Origin: an uncultured Campylobacter sp.
Lineage (GTDB): Bacteria > Campylobacterota > Campylobacteria > Campylobacterales > Campylobacteraceae
Length of the DNA: 64,000 bases
Direction of reading: 5' to 3'
NCBI RefSeq assembly: GCF_963518785.1
Contig: NZ_CAUQKJ010000001.1
Coordinates: 1-64,000, forward strand
Position numbers and translations under genes: made by a program
The notes under the pieces: model-generated
What the model saw: the letters and a program-made list of their open reading frames with translations, nothing else
The model's database searches: none
What the model was told of the DNA's origin: nothing
Shown: positions 1-8,365 of the stretch, piece by piece
Position numbering within the stretch: the first letter of the stretch is position 1
Layout of the letters: every line of letters begins with the position of its first letter

Positions 1-63
1 TGGTCGGATTGGTCGGATTGGTCGGATTGGTCGGATTGGTCGGATTGGTCGGATTGGTCGGAT
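1..63. repeat. 9-bp tandem repeat at the window edge
   Basis: The unit TGGTCGGAT is repeated seven times without a visible error and runs off the left edge, so the true copy number is unknown. A 9-bp period keeps frame, so it could be the 3' end of an upstream gene: one frame reads Trp-Ser-Asp repeats, another Val-Gly-Leu. Every plus frame closes within about 50 bp after the repeat. Whether it is coding cannot be decided from this window. Confidence 0.9.
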
Positions 64-274
64 TTCGGCGCGCCGGGTTCGTCCCGCAAATTTCATTAAA
101 TTCTGCGTAAAATTCTACGCAGAATTCGGCGCGAAACTTGCTCGGGTTTGGCATTTGAAATTTCGCTCGCAAAATTCCGCGAAAAACCGAGCGCAAGATC
201 TTAAACCGAGCCGCTCGCGAGCTCGCGAGCTCACTCGCGGCGAGATTTAAAATTTCATAACGCGTGGGCTCGTC

Positions 275-293
275 GTGAAATTTAAAATTTCAC
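275..293. repeat. 19-bp palindrome, copy 1
   Basis: GTGAAATTTAAAATTTCAC is a perfect inverted repeat around one central base and contains two overlapping-arm RAATTY sites. An identical copy lies at 862-880. It has no gene close downstream, so an operator role is not supported. It may be a motif-pair unit of the RAATTY-rich DNA. Confidence 0.75.
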
Positions 294-530
294 GCAGCCG
301 CGCACAGTGTCATGTATCGCTACGAGATTCTAAATTTCATGTCGAGCACACCGTGAAATTAATCCGTCGGTCGCGCAGCAGATCGCTGCATGATCTAAAA
401 TTCGCGCTTGCGCCGCGACATGCACCGCCGCGAGTTGAATTACGCGGCAGGCGAGCTAAATTTTACGCTAGTACGATCAGTCATGTTGGCGGAGGTTTGC
501 GGCGCCCGGATTAAATTTTACACACCGCCG

Positions 531-605
531 TGCATCGCCTGCGGTGGGCGCGGACGTCTGATCCGCTTTGCTTGCAAAGGCGCAGGCGGCTATAGCTGTG
601 CGGCA
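531..605 (+). pseudogene. Decayed copy of a DnaJ-type zinc-finger segment
   Basis: This 75-bp stretch aligns without gaps to 1732-1806, inside the zinc-finger gene that follows, with about 56 of 75 bases identical by eye. The frame shared with that gene still reads a Cys-x-x-Cys-Gly-Gly-Arg-Gly motif and a following Lys-Gly-Ala-Gly-Gly-Tyr-Ser. The first cysteine pair of the next motif has been lost. It sits in a short open frame with no clear start signal. I read it as a relic of a partial duplication of the downstream gene, or of an older tandem paralogue, rather than a functional gene. Confidence 0.65.
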
Positions 606-861
606 GTAGAGCTAAATTTTACGAGCCGCTGCGTCGCGGCAATGAAATTTTGCGCGGTGCTGCTCGCTGCGAACTGAATTTGCGCGACGACTATATGCCG
701 CTGCACGCTTGTAAATTAAATTGCACTTTATGCACCCGTTGCCTGATTGTCGCGCGGGATTGAAATTTGCGCGATGCTGCTTGTCTTAAATTTAGATCGC
801 TGCGCGCCGCGCCATAACTGTCGTAAAATTTTAAATTGCATGTTGTACGCACGAGCTAGCT

Positions 862-880
862 GTGAAATTTAAAATTTCAC
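862..880. repeat. 19-bp palindrome, copy 2
   Basis: This is identical to the palindrome at 275-293, again inside gene-free DNA. The two copies lie 587 bp apart in the same orientation, although a palindrome of this symmetry has almost no orientation. Confidence 0.75.
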
Positions 881-1187
881 GCGGCCGCGAAATTTGCTGT
901 GCGTTATGCCGTATCGCGCATCTTCGCGAGCCAAATTATGCGCTGCTGCGGAATTAAAGTCTTGCATGCCCGCTGCTACCATTCTGGCGCCGTATGCCTG
1001 GCGGCTCCGTTTTGCGATCCGTTCGCACCGTATTTGTTGCGGCAGTTACGCGCGTCGCCGTCGCAGTGCGAGATTTCGCGTCGAGCTCTATTTTAGAGCT
1101 TTGATTTGCAGCGAGATTTTACGGCGCGCAATGGCGCTAAATTCCATCCTGCGTGAGATTTTGGAATTTTAAAATTCCCTTTCGCGG

Positions 1188-1193
1188 TATAAT
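1188..1193 (+). promoter_or_regulatory. Candidate -10 box for the zinc-finger gene
   Basis: A perfect TATAAT lies 95 bp before the chosen ATG at 1288, in an otherwise GC-rich stretch. Campylobacter vegetative promoters depend mainly on the -10 box and often lack a clear -35, and no -35 is obvious here. The call rests on the hexamer and its position only. Confidence 0.45.
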
Positions 1194-1287
1194 TGTATGA
1201 AATGCTAAAATTCGCAGGATTTCAATAAAGGAATTTTAAAATTTACGCGGCGCGGCTTTGCGGCGCGCCCGCAAGAAAGGAGCGATC

Positions 1288-3921
1288 ATGGACAAGCTAG
1301 ATAAAGAGGAGCTTGCAGAGGCGTTTGCCGCTAGACTCAAAGCTTTAGCGCATAGTGGCGGCGCCGATCTGCGTGAGCTTGATCGCGAGTTTTACGGATT
1401 TAGCGTGAGGCTTGGCGTGCGTTACGACTTCGCCGGCAAGTTTAGCGTCTCGCAGATAAGCGGCGGCGAGCGCGCTCAGCTGCATTTCGCTGACGTCGCG
1501 CAGTTCGAAGCTCACGCAAGCGAGTGCCTACGCGCGGCAAGCACTGATGCGGAGCTAAGCGAGACCTTTATGCTACGCCTGCGTGCAGATCCCCAAAAAG
1601 CCGCTATGAATGCGGATCAGATCATAAAATTTCACGATTTTAAGCCCTTTAGCGTTCAGCTGCGTTGTGAGCATTGCGGCGGATCGGGTAGGAGACGCTG
1701 CAAAGGCTGCGAAGGCGCAGGCAAGGCGCCGTGCGCTAACTGCGGCGGGCGCGGGCGCTTGATCTGCCCCGATTGCAAGGGCGCCGGTGGCTATAGCCGC
1801 GCGGCATTAAGCTCTATGGACGCTCATGCGCGCGGTCTTTCTGGAGGCGATTCTGCAGGCTCTGCGTCAAATTCTATGGGCTATCGCTTCATACCCTGCG
1901 CTAGCTGCGGCGGTAGCGGCTCGCGCATTTGTCCCGCTTGCGGCGGTGCGGGCAGGCTGCGCTGCGAAAAGTGCGGCGGTGCGGGCGATTTTCGCTGCGA
2001 GCACTGCGATGGGCGCGGGTATTTCACTCGCACCGGCAAAATATCCGTTTATGCCCGCCCGAGCGTCAGCATAGGCGCTAGCTCGCAGGTTTTCGGGCGC
2101 GAGCTGCTGGAGTTTTTATGCAGCAAGGGCGTAGGTTTTGCAGCTCGCAGACTTTTGTTTCGTCTAAGCTCGCTGCGAGCGGTGCAGGGCGGCTGCGAAG
2201 CGGTATTTAGCGCGGAGGATGATTTTTTGCGCTTGAGTTTTGCCGTCTGCGGCAAGGCTTACGATGCGGCGTGCTTCGGCGGCGTGACATTCGTAAGACC
2301 TAACTTTTTGGACGAAGTTTTTGCGCCGGAGCTTGCGGCGGCACGTGGTGCGCCCGCTAGACTAGGGCGGGACGATGCGCAAAGCCTTTTTACGCTATTT
2401 CGCGCAAAGCCTGCGCTGGATGCGGCGATGCGCCTAGCTAGTGCTAAGCTGCGCGGCGAGACGCTAAATCTTGATCAGTTGCGCGGCTCGGACGGGCATT
2501 TTAACTTTGCAAATTCTGCCCGCAGCGCGGCTGATCGCGACGCTTTGAGCCTTGCGAAAGACGCTTCTCGCAAAGAAAATCTCGAGGGCGGCGCGAGCGT
2601 AAAATTTGCGGGCACGAAATTCGCGAGCGCTTCGGCAAATTCTACGCTCGCGGAAGATAATCGCTTGGGGTTGCGCGGAGAGCAAGGCAGGTTCGCAGGA
2701 GGAGTGAGCGGTGGCATAAAATTTGCTGGGGCAGATCTTTCGGGAGAGAATTCTGCCGGCGATTTTGAGGCTAGGCAGCAAAGCGACGAAGCTCTCGCGC
2801 AGAATAGACCTAATTTTGCCGGCTTGCAAGAGGGCTTAATCAGCACTTCTGATCGCGCCGCGGAGGATCTTTACGAATTACGCGGCGAGCGAGATTATCG
2901 AGATTTAAGCGCCTTGGGTGCTGAAAATTCCACAAATTCCATAGACTCCGCTGCGATAAATTCTGCAAATTCCAAAAACTTTGCCGCTGCAAAATTTAAA
3001 AATTGCGCGAATACGCGAGATCCTGCCGCGTCAAATTCTAAAATTTCGCCCTTTGCACGATTAAAGAAATTATTTTTCCCGCGTTCTTTGCGCGAGGATT
3101 GCGCGCAGAGTTTCGCCGCGGCGATTATGCGCGTTTGTGAGGGCTTTATTTCGCAGCAATGCGCTCGCGATTTGGGCAGCGCGATGGCTGGGGCGCTTGG
3201 CGTGCTAAGCCCACGCTATGACCGCGCGGTGTGGTGCATAGGCGAAGGCGCGCTCATCGCAGCGGCTATACTGGCGTGCGAGGGCTACTTCGAGATGATC
3301 TTTGCGGAGCATTATTTTTGGGCACTTGCATGTGGCGTGGCAATCGCTGCTACGGGGCTGTTAGGCGGAGGAGTGCTGTGGCTGGCAAGCGCAGTGCGGT
3401 GCATCGTAAAAGCTCGTAAAATTCCGCGAGAATATCGCTGCGGCAGAGGCGGCGCGGCGTTTGCTCGCTTTTGTAAAGCTCTGCTCTGCGCCGTTTTAGC
3501 TAGCGCAATCTACGGAGGCGCGGCAAATACGGGCTACACACCGAAAACCGGCGTGGCGGAGCTGCTGCAAGGGTGGATGCCTGCATTTTTTGAGGACGAA
3601 AATTCTGCTTCTGCGAGTGATGGCATAAATTCTGCAGACGAAAATTCTACGAGTGCAAGCTCTAGCGGCTCTGAAAGCCCTGCTTCAAATTCCGTTTCCG
3701 GGGCGACTAATAATTCCGCTGCGATGCAAAAGGATAAAATTTTATATATCCAAAAAAGGATCGGAGTGAGGCAAGATGGGATTTTTGGCGCACGCACGCT
3801 AAAAAAGGCGAGAGAGGTTTTGGATCAAAATCTAAGCGGCGTCGATGAAATTTACGAGGCGTTAAAAAACAAAGAGCAGGCGAGAACAAATCCAAACTCT
3901 AGCGATCAAACTGCGCCTTAA
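1288..3921 (+). CDS. Large protein with two DnaJ-type zinc-finger domains, low-complexity linkers, membrane segments and a PG-binding-like C-terminus
   Basis: The start at 1288 is chosen because AAGAAAGGAG precedes it at good spacing; a longer in-frame TTG at 1258 has no such site. The 877-residue product has a unique N-terminus, then eight Cys-x-x-Cys-x-Gly-x-Gly motifs in two blocks of four (about residues 127-168 and 204-246). That is twice the four of a classical DnaJ central domain, and no J-domain HPD motif is visible. Residues about 400-610 are low-complexity, rich in Asn-Ser, Lys-Phe and Ala, and their DNA is packed with RAATTY words. Hydrophobic segments lie near 656-705 and 729-747. 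The end (about 821-846, core DGIFGARTLKKA) resembles a peptidoglycan_binding_1 repeat. Function is unknown; zinc binding is likely. The combination of zinc fingers, membrane segments and a wall-binding motif is unusual. Confidence 0.8.
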   Translation: MDKLDKEELAEAFAARLKALAHSGGADLRELDREFYGFSVRLGVRYDFAGKFSVSQISGGERAQLHFADVAQFEAHASECLRAASTDAELSETFMLRLRADPQKAAMNADQIIKFHDFKPFSVQLRCEHCGGSGRRRCKGCEGAGKAPCANCGGRGRLICPDCKGAGGYSRAALSSMDAHARGLSGGDSAGSASNSMGYRFIPCASCGGSGSRICPACGGAGRLRCEKCGGAGDFRCEHCDGRGYFTRTGKISVYARPSVSIGASSQVFGRELLEFLCSKGVGFAARRLLFRLSSLRAVQGGCEAVFSAEDDFLRLSFAVCGKAYDAACFGGVTFVRPNFLDEVFAPELAAARGAPARLGRDDAQSLFTLFRAKPALDAAMRLASAKLRGETLNLDQLRGSDGHFNFANSARSAADRDALSLAKDASRKENLEGGASVKFAGTKFASASANSTLAEDNRLGLRGEQGRFAGGVSGGIKFAGADLSGENSAGDFEARQQSDEALAQNRPNFAGLQEGLISTSDRAAEDLYELRGERDYRDLSALGAENSTNSIDSAAINSANSKNFAAAKFKNCANTRDPAASNSKISPFARLKKLFFPRSLREDCAQSFAAAIMRVCEGFISQQCARDLGSAMAGALGVLSPRYDRAVWCIGEGALIAAAILACEGYFEMIFAEHYFWALACGVAIAATGLLGGGVLWLASAVRCIVKARKIPREYRCGRGGAAFARFCKALLCAVLASAIYGGAANTGYTPKTGVAELLQGWMPAFFEDENSASASDGINSADENSTSASSSGSESPASNSVSGATNNSAAMQKDKILYIQKRIGVRQDGIFGARTLKKAREVLDQNLSGVDEIYEALKNKEQARTNPNSSDQTAP

Positions 3922-3978
3922 CGGTAAATCCGCGCCTTAGGCTTAGCGCGCGATCTTAAAAAACCAAAAAGGATGAAA

Positions 3979-4611
3979 ATGAAAAATAAAATTTCAGTTC
4001 TAGCGCTTATCGCGGCGCTTTCCGCAAATTTCGCGCTTGCCGAAAATTTTGAAATCACCGCAGACGATATAAGCCGGGCTACAAAATCCTGCAATAAGGG
4101 CGATATAAAGTCGTGCGGGGCGTTGGCGCAGGTTTACAATTATGGCTGGGGCGTGCCGCAAGATCTGCTAAAGGCTGCGCCGTTATACGTCAAAGCTTGC
4201 AAAGGCGGCGATGTGGAGTCGTGCGTAAATTTAGGCATTTTGTATCAAAGCGGAGAGGGGATGCCGCGCGATGAGGCGAAGGCGGCAGAGCTGTTTGACA
4301 AAGCCTGCGATGACGGGCACGCGATAGGCTGCAGTAACGCAGGCTCTGCGTATATCGGAGGCAGAGGCGTGCGCAAAGACGCTATAAAGGGCGTAGGTTA
4401 CTATGTGCGCGGTTACGATATGGATATCGCGGACAGCTGGCTTGCGTGCTTAAATTTAGCGCGTCTTTACGAGGGCAGAGATAATGTTAAAGCCGTGCAA
4501 TACTACAAAAAAGCCTGCGAGCTGAGCGGCAAGGATAGATTTATGAGTTCGGTAGCGGAACATGAAAAGGCATGGCAAAGCTCATGCGAAAGCTACGAAA
4601 GGCTTAAATAG
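3979..4611 (+). CDS. Secreted cysteine-rich SEL1-repeat (Hcp-like) protein
   Basis: The product has a signal peptide ending near Ala-Leu-Ala-Glu, followed by SEL1-type alpha/alpha repeats with paired cysteines about eight residues apart (for example C-NKGDIKS-C and C-KGGDVES-C). This is the pattern of the Helicobacter cysteine-rich protein family, in which each repeat is closed by a disulfide. Members are periplasmic or secreted scaffolds, and some were described as penicillin-binding. An AAGG at 3969-3972 suits the ATG at 3979 better than the ATG at 3973, which nearly touches it. At about 210 residues it has four or five repeats, so it is a small member. It stands alone between the zinc-finger gene and a decayed region, and its partner is unknown. 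Confidence 0.85.
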   Translation: MKNKISVLALIAALSANFALAENFEITADDISRATKSCNKGDIKSCGALAQVYNYGWGVPQDLLKAAPLYVKACKGGDVESCVNLGILYQSGEGMPRDEAKAAELFDKACDDGHAIGCSNAGSAYIGGRGVRKDAIKGVGYYVRGYDMDIADSWLACLNLARLYEGRDNVKAVQYYKKACELSGKDRFMSSVAEHEKAWQSSCESYERLK

Positions 4612-4779
4612 CCCGCAAATCCATGCTTTGAAGCAGACCCTCGCGCTCGCCGTGGCTACGGAGCAAGAACCCTAGCGGATTTCGCATAAATAGTGCAAAT
4701 CTAAACATTAAGTATCCTGTGGGAGCGGAAACATAACGGCGCAAGTTCTTAGCGGGCTCGTATTTTAGGAGGCAAAATC

Positions 4780-4992
4780 ATGACGTTAGCGCTGATCCGC
4801 CACGTTACGCCGCTGATCGATCGCGGCGTGTGCGACGCCGCAGAAGCGGCACGGCGCGCGATCCTGTACGATACTACGCAAAGCTTAACTTTGTGACAAA
4901 CCGATAAATTTAAAAGCAGCGCCGCATACAAAAAGCTCACCGGCATAAGCCGAGTATATTCTTCGCCGCTGCCGCGCACGATGGCGCTAAAT
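4780..4992 (+). pseudogene. Histidine phosphatase family remnant
   Basis: An ATG with a strong AGGAGG-type site (about 4767-4772) opens MTLALIRHVTPL, the Leu-Ile-Arg-His catalytic N-terminus of the phosphoglycerate-mutase-like (histidine phosphatase) family. The usual RHG is RHV here. The frame reaches TGA at 4894 after 38 codons. Beyond the stop, the same frame resumes family-like sequence including VYSSPLPRTMAL, which matches the conserved SSPL-x-R motif, and then runs into the tail of the opposite-strand gene at 4987. I read it as a gene broken by an in-frame stop and missing its C-terminal half. A short functional peptide from 4780-4896 is possible but less likely. Confidence 0.6.
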
Positions 4993-5427
4993 TTTAACCT
5001 TCTCCCACGGCTCAATCCCGCCTGCAACCTCCTCAAAAACGCCTGCGATTTCTATATTTTTTACGCTTAAATTTCGCTCGTAAGCCTTGAAATCGCGCGT
5101 TTTTAGCTTCTTTTGTAAAAAGGCGAATTCATACTCGATCTGGCCGCGAGCGACGCTGATTTTAGCCAAATTTCGCGCGTCAAATTTGCCCACCTTCGCG
5201 GCGTCAAATTTATACCCGCGAGCACAGGCCTGCGCGCAAACCCCCGCCAGATACGCATTTATCGCTTCACACGCGTTTTCATGCGCGTAAAAGCGGTCAA
5301 GCTGCGGGTGATTTTTGTAGCCCTTAGTAAGCCCAGCCAGCACGTTTTTAGCTAGCAGCGCCTCGCGCCAAAGCGCCACGAGCCCCTTTGCGTCGAGATA
5401 TTTAAAGCTTATCGTCCAAAGTCTCAT
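4987..5427 (-). CDS. Pyrimidine dimer DNA glycosylase / endonuclease V-like protein
   Basis: The 146-residue product opens MRLWTISFKYLDAKGLVALWREALLAKNVL and continues with TKGYKNHPQLDRF. These are the signature blocks of the T4 endonuclease V-related Pyr_excise family (PF03013), which cuts at UV-induced pyrimidine dimers. Members of this length are normal, so the gene looks complete. Its 3' end meets the broken phosphatase gene on the other strand. The family assignment is firm, but actual dimer activity in bacterial members is often untested. Confidence 0.85.
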   Translation of the reverse strand: MRLWTISFKYLDAKGLVALWREALLAKNVLAGLTKGYKNHPQLDRFYAHENACEAINAYLAGVCAQACARGYKFDAAKVGKFDARNLAKISVARGQIEYEFAFLQKKLKTRDFKAYERNLSVKNIEIAGVFEEVAGGIEPWEKVKI

Positions 5428-5567
5428 TTTCGCCTTTCGTTAAATTTCGTCGTCAAATTCGGCGCGCTTTGCGCCGCAGCCTGAGCGGCGATAAATTCGC
5501 GCCTTAAATTTAGCCAGGCTCTACCGAAGCTAAAATTTTATCTCGCCGCACCTTTGAGCTTGTCTGC

Positions 5568-6674
5568 TCATTGCAGCTTGCCTCTGCATAGCACGGGGAT
5601 CTTTTCTACGACCTCGCCGCCGCTAACGAGGTAGGCGAACTCGTGTAAATTTACGACGGGGCAGATGTGGTTCGGATAAATTTCGAGCCGATCGCCCACG
5701 TGCACGGCGTCTCGCAGAGCTCTGTCGTAGATGATCGCGTGCTCGTCGTAAACGCCATTTATCCACACATCCGTGCCCTTTATGCGCCCGAGCCCGGGCG
5801 TTGCCGTAAAGCCCTCGGTGCGCCTTTGCTGCGTGAGCCCCTTGGCGCCGACGTCGGTGATGATGCGATCCGCCGTAGGTCTGCTGATGACGGTCGTAAG
5901 GATACTCGCCGCATTCATCGAATAATCGCCGTACGCCTGCGCCTGCGAGGCGTCCATAAAGATATATGTGCCCGGGCGGATCTCGGTGACGCCCTTTAAA
6001 ATTTCAAAATCGTTTATGAGCGAGGGCGTCGAGCCGATACTAACGACGCGTGCGGGCAGAGCCAGCTCGCGCGCGATATCCGCAAACTCCAGCGTGCGGC
6101 GCTGCGCGGCTAGGTGGATGCGCTCGCATTCGCTTTTATCGGCAGCCTTGTAGGAGTGGCCGTCGTGAGAGAATACGCCGCGGAATTCGATATTTTTGCA
6201 GCCTTTTAGAAATTTTATAAACGCTGCGAAATCCTGCTTTTCCACGAAGCCCGAGCGATTTTCGCCCACTTCGATCTCGGCAAGCACGCAGGCTTTCGTG
6301 CCGCTACGCTCAAAGGCGCACTCTATCAGGCGCGCCTGCTCTATGCTATCTGCGCCGAAGCTTAAGTTTATCCCCGCGCGCAAAAGCGCGATGATGCGCT
6401 GAAATTTCAGCTCGCCCACGATCTCGTTTGCGATAAATATATCTTTCAGTCCGTTTGTCGCCATGATCTCGGCTTCGCCCGTTTTGGCGACCGTGATGCC
6501 AGCAGCGCCGATGCTTTTTTGCAGCTTCGCGAAATAGGGCATTTTGTGCGTTTTAGTGTGCGGGCGCAGGCTCACGCCCGCGGCGTCTGCGTAGCTTTGC
6601 ATCTTTTGCAGGTTGCGAAGCACGATCTCGCGATCAATCAGCAGCGCCGGCGTGTCGATCTCCGATACCCTCAT
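5568..6674 (-). CDS. D-threonine aldolase-like PLP enzyme
   Basis: This 368-residue protein belongs to the alanine racemase-fold III group typified by low-specificity D-threonine aldolase and D-serine dehydratase. The N-terminal SEIDTPALLIDREIVLRNL and the RPHTKTHK block carry the PLP-binding lysine. GVFSHDGHSYK and IGSTPS lie in the barrel. The end PNHICPVVNLHEF carries the His-x-Cys pair that binds the metal in this family. It would cleave or dehydrate a D-beta-hydroxy amino acid in the cytosol. It stands alone with an AGGAGG-type ribosome site before its ATG. The exact substrate cannot be told from sequence. Confidence 0.85.
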   Translation of the reverse strand: MRVSEIDTPALLIDREIVLRNLQKMQSYADAAGVSLRPHTKTHKMPYFAKLQKSIGAAGITVAKTGEAEIMATNGLKDIFIANEIVGELKFQRIIALLRAGINLSFGADSIEQARLIECAFERSGTKACVLAEIEVGENRSGFVEKQDFAAFIKFLKGCKNIEFRGVFSHDGHSYKAADKSECERIHLAAQRRTLEFADIARELALPARVVSIGSTPSLINDFEILKGVTEIRPGTYIFMDASQAQAYGDYSMNAASILTTVISRPTADRIITDVGAKGLTQQRRTEGFTATPGLGRIKGTDVWINGVYDEHAIIYDRALRDAVHVGDRLEIYPNHICPVVNLHEFAYLVSGGEVVEKIPVLCRGKLQ

Positions 6675-7367
6675 AAGCTTCCTCCTTGTTAAATTTACGA
6701 AATTTTAATTCAGCCGCGCTTAGTAGCTGCGCCCGTTTTGCGGCGGCTAAATTTTAAAATTTAGCGCGGCTTGCAAAGGGTGAAATTTACGCACTTCTCG
6801 CAAAATATGGAATTTGCGCGTCGTAAATTTAGCTTCGTCTGCGAAATAGCGGTTTGCTCGCCGTGTAAATCGGCGCCCTTCGCGAAGCGCCTGAATTTAG
6901 ACTAGAAAATTTTGTTTACGCGTATTAAATTTGGCCTCGCTTGCAAAATTGCAAAATTAGCGCATCAAATTTAATGATGCCTGCACGAAGCGTTTAAATT
7001 TAGCGAGCAAATTTGCGTTTCCTTGCCGCGCAAAGCAGCGCCGGCAAGCAATACCGCGCGCTGTATGAAAAAATCAAAATAAAATTCTAAAGTGCGCCGA
7101 GTAAAAATCAATACACGCGCCGTACCGCTAAGCTCACGTAGTTTTCGGCTCCGCTTCACGCCGTTTTATTCCTCACGCCTGTTTTTCTTGCGGCACATAT
7201 TTGCGTTAAATTTTTTGGCGAGCGACCCGGCGCACTATCTGTTTCCGTGCCGCCGCTCGTGTTTTTACTAAAGCTCGTTTCGCACCGCCGCCTCTGTTTT
7301 CGTACCGAATATTTCGCACCGCCGTCCGCTCGTTTCAGTGGCGGCACTTCATTTCTAGCGCGCCTCG
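6675..7367. other. Gene-free spacer rich in RAATTY
   Basis: This 693-bp region separates two minus-strand genes. Short open frames here give arginine- or serine-rich nonsense without ribosome sites. RAATTY words recur, especially from 6690 to 7020, and near 7240-7350 the word CGCACCGCCG recurs in a GC-rich stretch. I see no RNA gene or mobile element. Confidence 0.55.
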
Positions 7368-8081
7368 CTATTTTTTGTCTTGAAGCACCTTGTCGCGCCA
7401 TTTTGAGTTTGCTTTGTTATCGGTCGCTACGTCCTTGGATATCTCGGCCGCCGCTTCGAAATTTTTACTCACGCCCTCTTTGGAATTCTCGTATTTTAGG
7501 GCGTTTTCGCTTCTGATACCGATGCTTTGCGCTTCGCTCGCGGCGTCGATATTAGCGCCTAAAAAGATAAACTCCCAGTCGTATTTTTCCTGCTTGTCGC
7601 TAATCATCTTCTTAATCTGCGCCCTGGAGTATTCGCGGCTTGAGTTTTCCTGCCCGTCGGTGATGATGACGAAAAGCACGCGATTATTTTTGGCATAGAT
7701 GTCGGGCACCCGTTCGATACGCGCTATCGTGCTGCCGATCGCATCTAGTAGCGCAGTATCGCCGTCGGCGAAATACTCTTTGGACGTCAAGTTTTTAACC
7801 TTTTTAAGCGGCGTGCGGTCGTGGATGACGTTAAATTTCGTATCGAAAAGCACGGTCGTGACGCTGGCGTCGATGCCCTCTTTACGCTCCTTTTCTATCA
7901 TCGAGTTAAATCCGCCGATCGTATCGCTCTCAAGCCCGTCCATCGAGCCCGATTTATCTAAGATCAGCACCAATTCTAGGTGATTTACGCCGTCTTTATG
8001 ATTGGGCGGCGTCTCTAGCTCTACGTTTTTGGCAAACAGCATGCCCGCAAGCGCGGCTACAAGAAGGATGATTTTTTTCAT
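7368..8081 (-). CDS. Exported von Willebrand factor A-domain protein
   Basis: A signal peptide (MKKIILLVAALAGMLFAK) is followed by one VWA domain filling most of the 237 residues. The metal-binding MIDAS motif is complete: DKSGS near residue 43, a threonine in GDTALLDA near 110, and the aspartate of ITDGQE near 140. Stand-alone periplasmic VWA proteins usually bind partner proteins through a divalent metal; no partner is encoded beside it. An AGGAGCCCC site precedes the ATG. The tail is hydrophilic and rich in Asn, Lys and Ser. Confidence 0.85.
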   Translation of the reverse strand: MKKIILLVAALAGMLFAKNVELETPPNHKDGVNHLELVLILDKSGSMDGLESDTIGGFNSMIEKERKEGIDASVTTVLFDTKFNVIHDRTPLKKVKNLTSKEYFADGDTALLDAIGSTIARIERVPDIYAKNNRVLFVIITDGQENSSREYSRAQIKKMISDKQEKYDWEFIFLGANIDAASEAQSIGIRSENALKYENSKEGVSKNFEAAAEISKDVATDNKANSKWRDKVLQDKK

Positions 8082-8365
8082 AGGGGCTCCTTTGTTAAAA
8101 TTCCATTATTTTACTATTGTATCGCTTAAGCAATGAAATTTTATCGCTAAAGCTTCGCCGCACGCCCCTGCTACGTAAATTTTAATACAAAATTTCGTCG
8201 TGGAATTTTAACGTATCCTTGCGAGAGACGCCGCAAAGTTCGGCGTGACATAGAATTCTACGTGGCGCAGAATTTCACCGCGAAATTTTAAGGCGTAGAA
8301 TTTTATATGGCACGGAATTTCGCGTGTAAATTTTATGTGGTACGGAATTTTATAACGCCGCGAAA

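Larger units (their letters stand above)
64..1257. other. Gene-free, RAATTY-rich region
   Basis: I find no convincing gene here. Short open frames exist but none has a plausible ribosome site together with a recognisable product. By eye the region holds about 28 RAATTY hexamers, where roughly one would be expected in random DNA of balanced composition. It also holds two copies of a 19-bp palindrome and a decayed copy of part of the downstream zinc-finger gene. The DNA between the hexamers is GC-rich and alternates GCGC-type words, like filler between motifs. It may be decayed coding DNA, or an array kept for its motif content. Confidence 0.6.

Noticed and set aside
408..677. An 89-codon open frame as a real zinc-finger gene
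   Set aside because: It contains one recognisable CxxCxGxG motif and part of another, but no ribosome site and no conserved flanks. It is better explained as a relic copy of the downstream gene.
1..1257. CRISPR-like array
   Set aside because: The repeated elements are 6-19 bp, irregularly spaced and lack constant repeats with unique spacers. No cas gene is present.
4612..4779. Possible riboswitch or leader RNA upstream of the phosphatase remnant
   Set aside because: I tried to match known cobalamin- or TPP-type motifs and found none. The stretch could equally be decayed coding sequence.
6971..7401. Two minus-strand open frames of 62 and 81 codons
   Set aside because: They give Arg/Ser-rich peptides without start signals or homology and lie in RAATTY-rich gene-free DNA.
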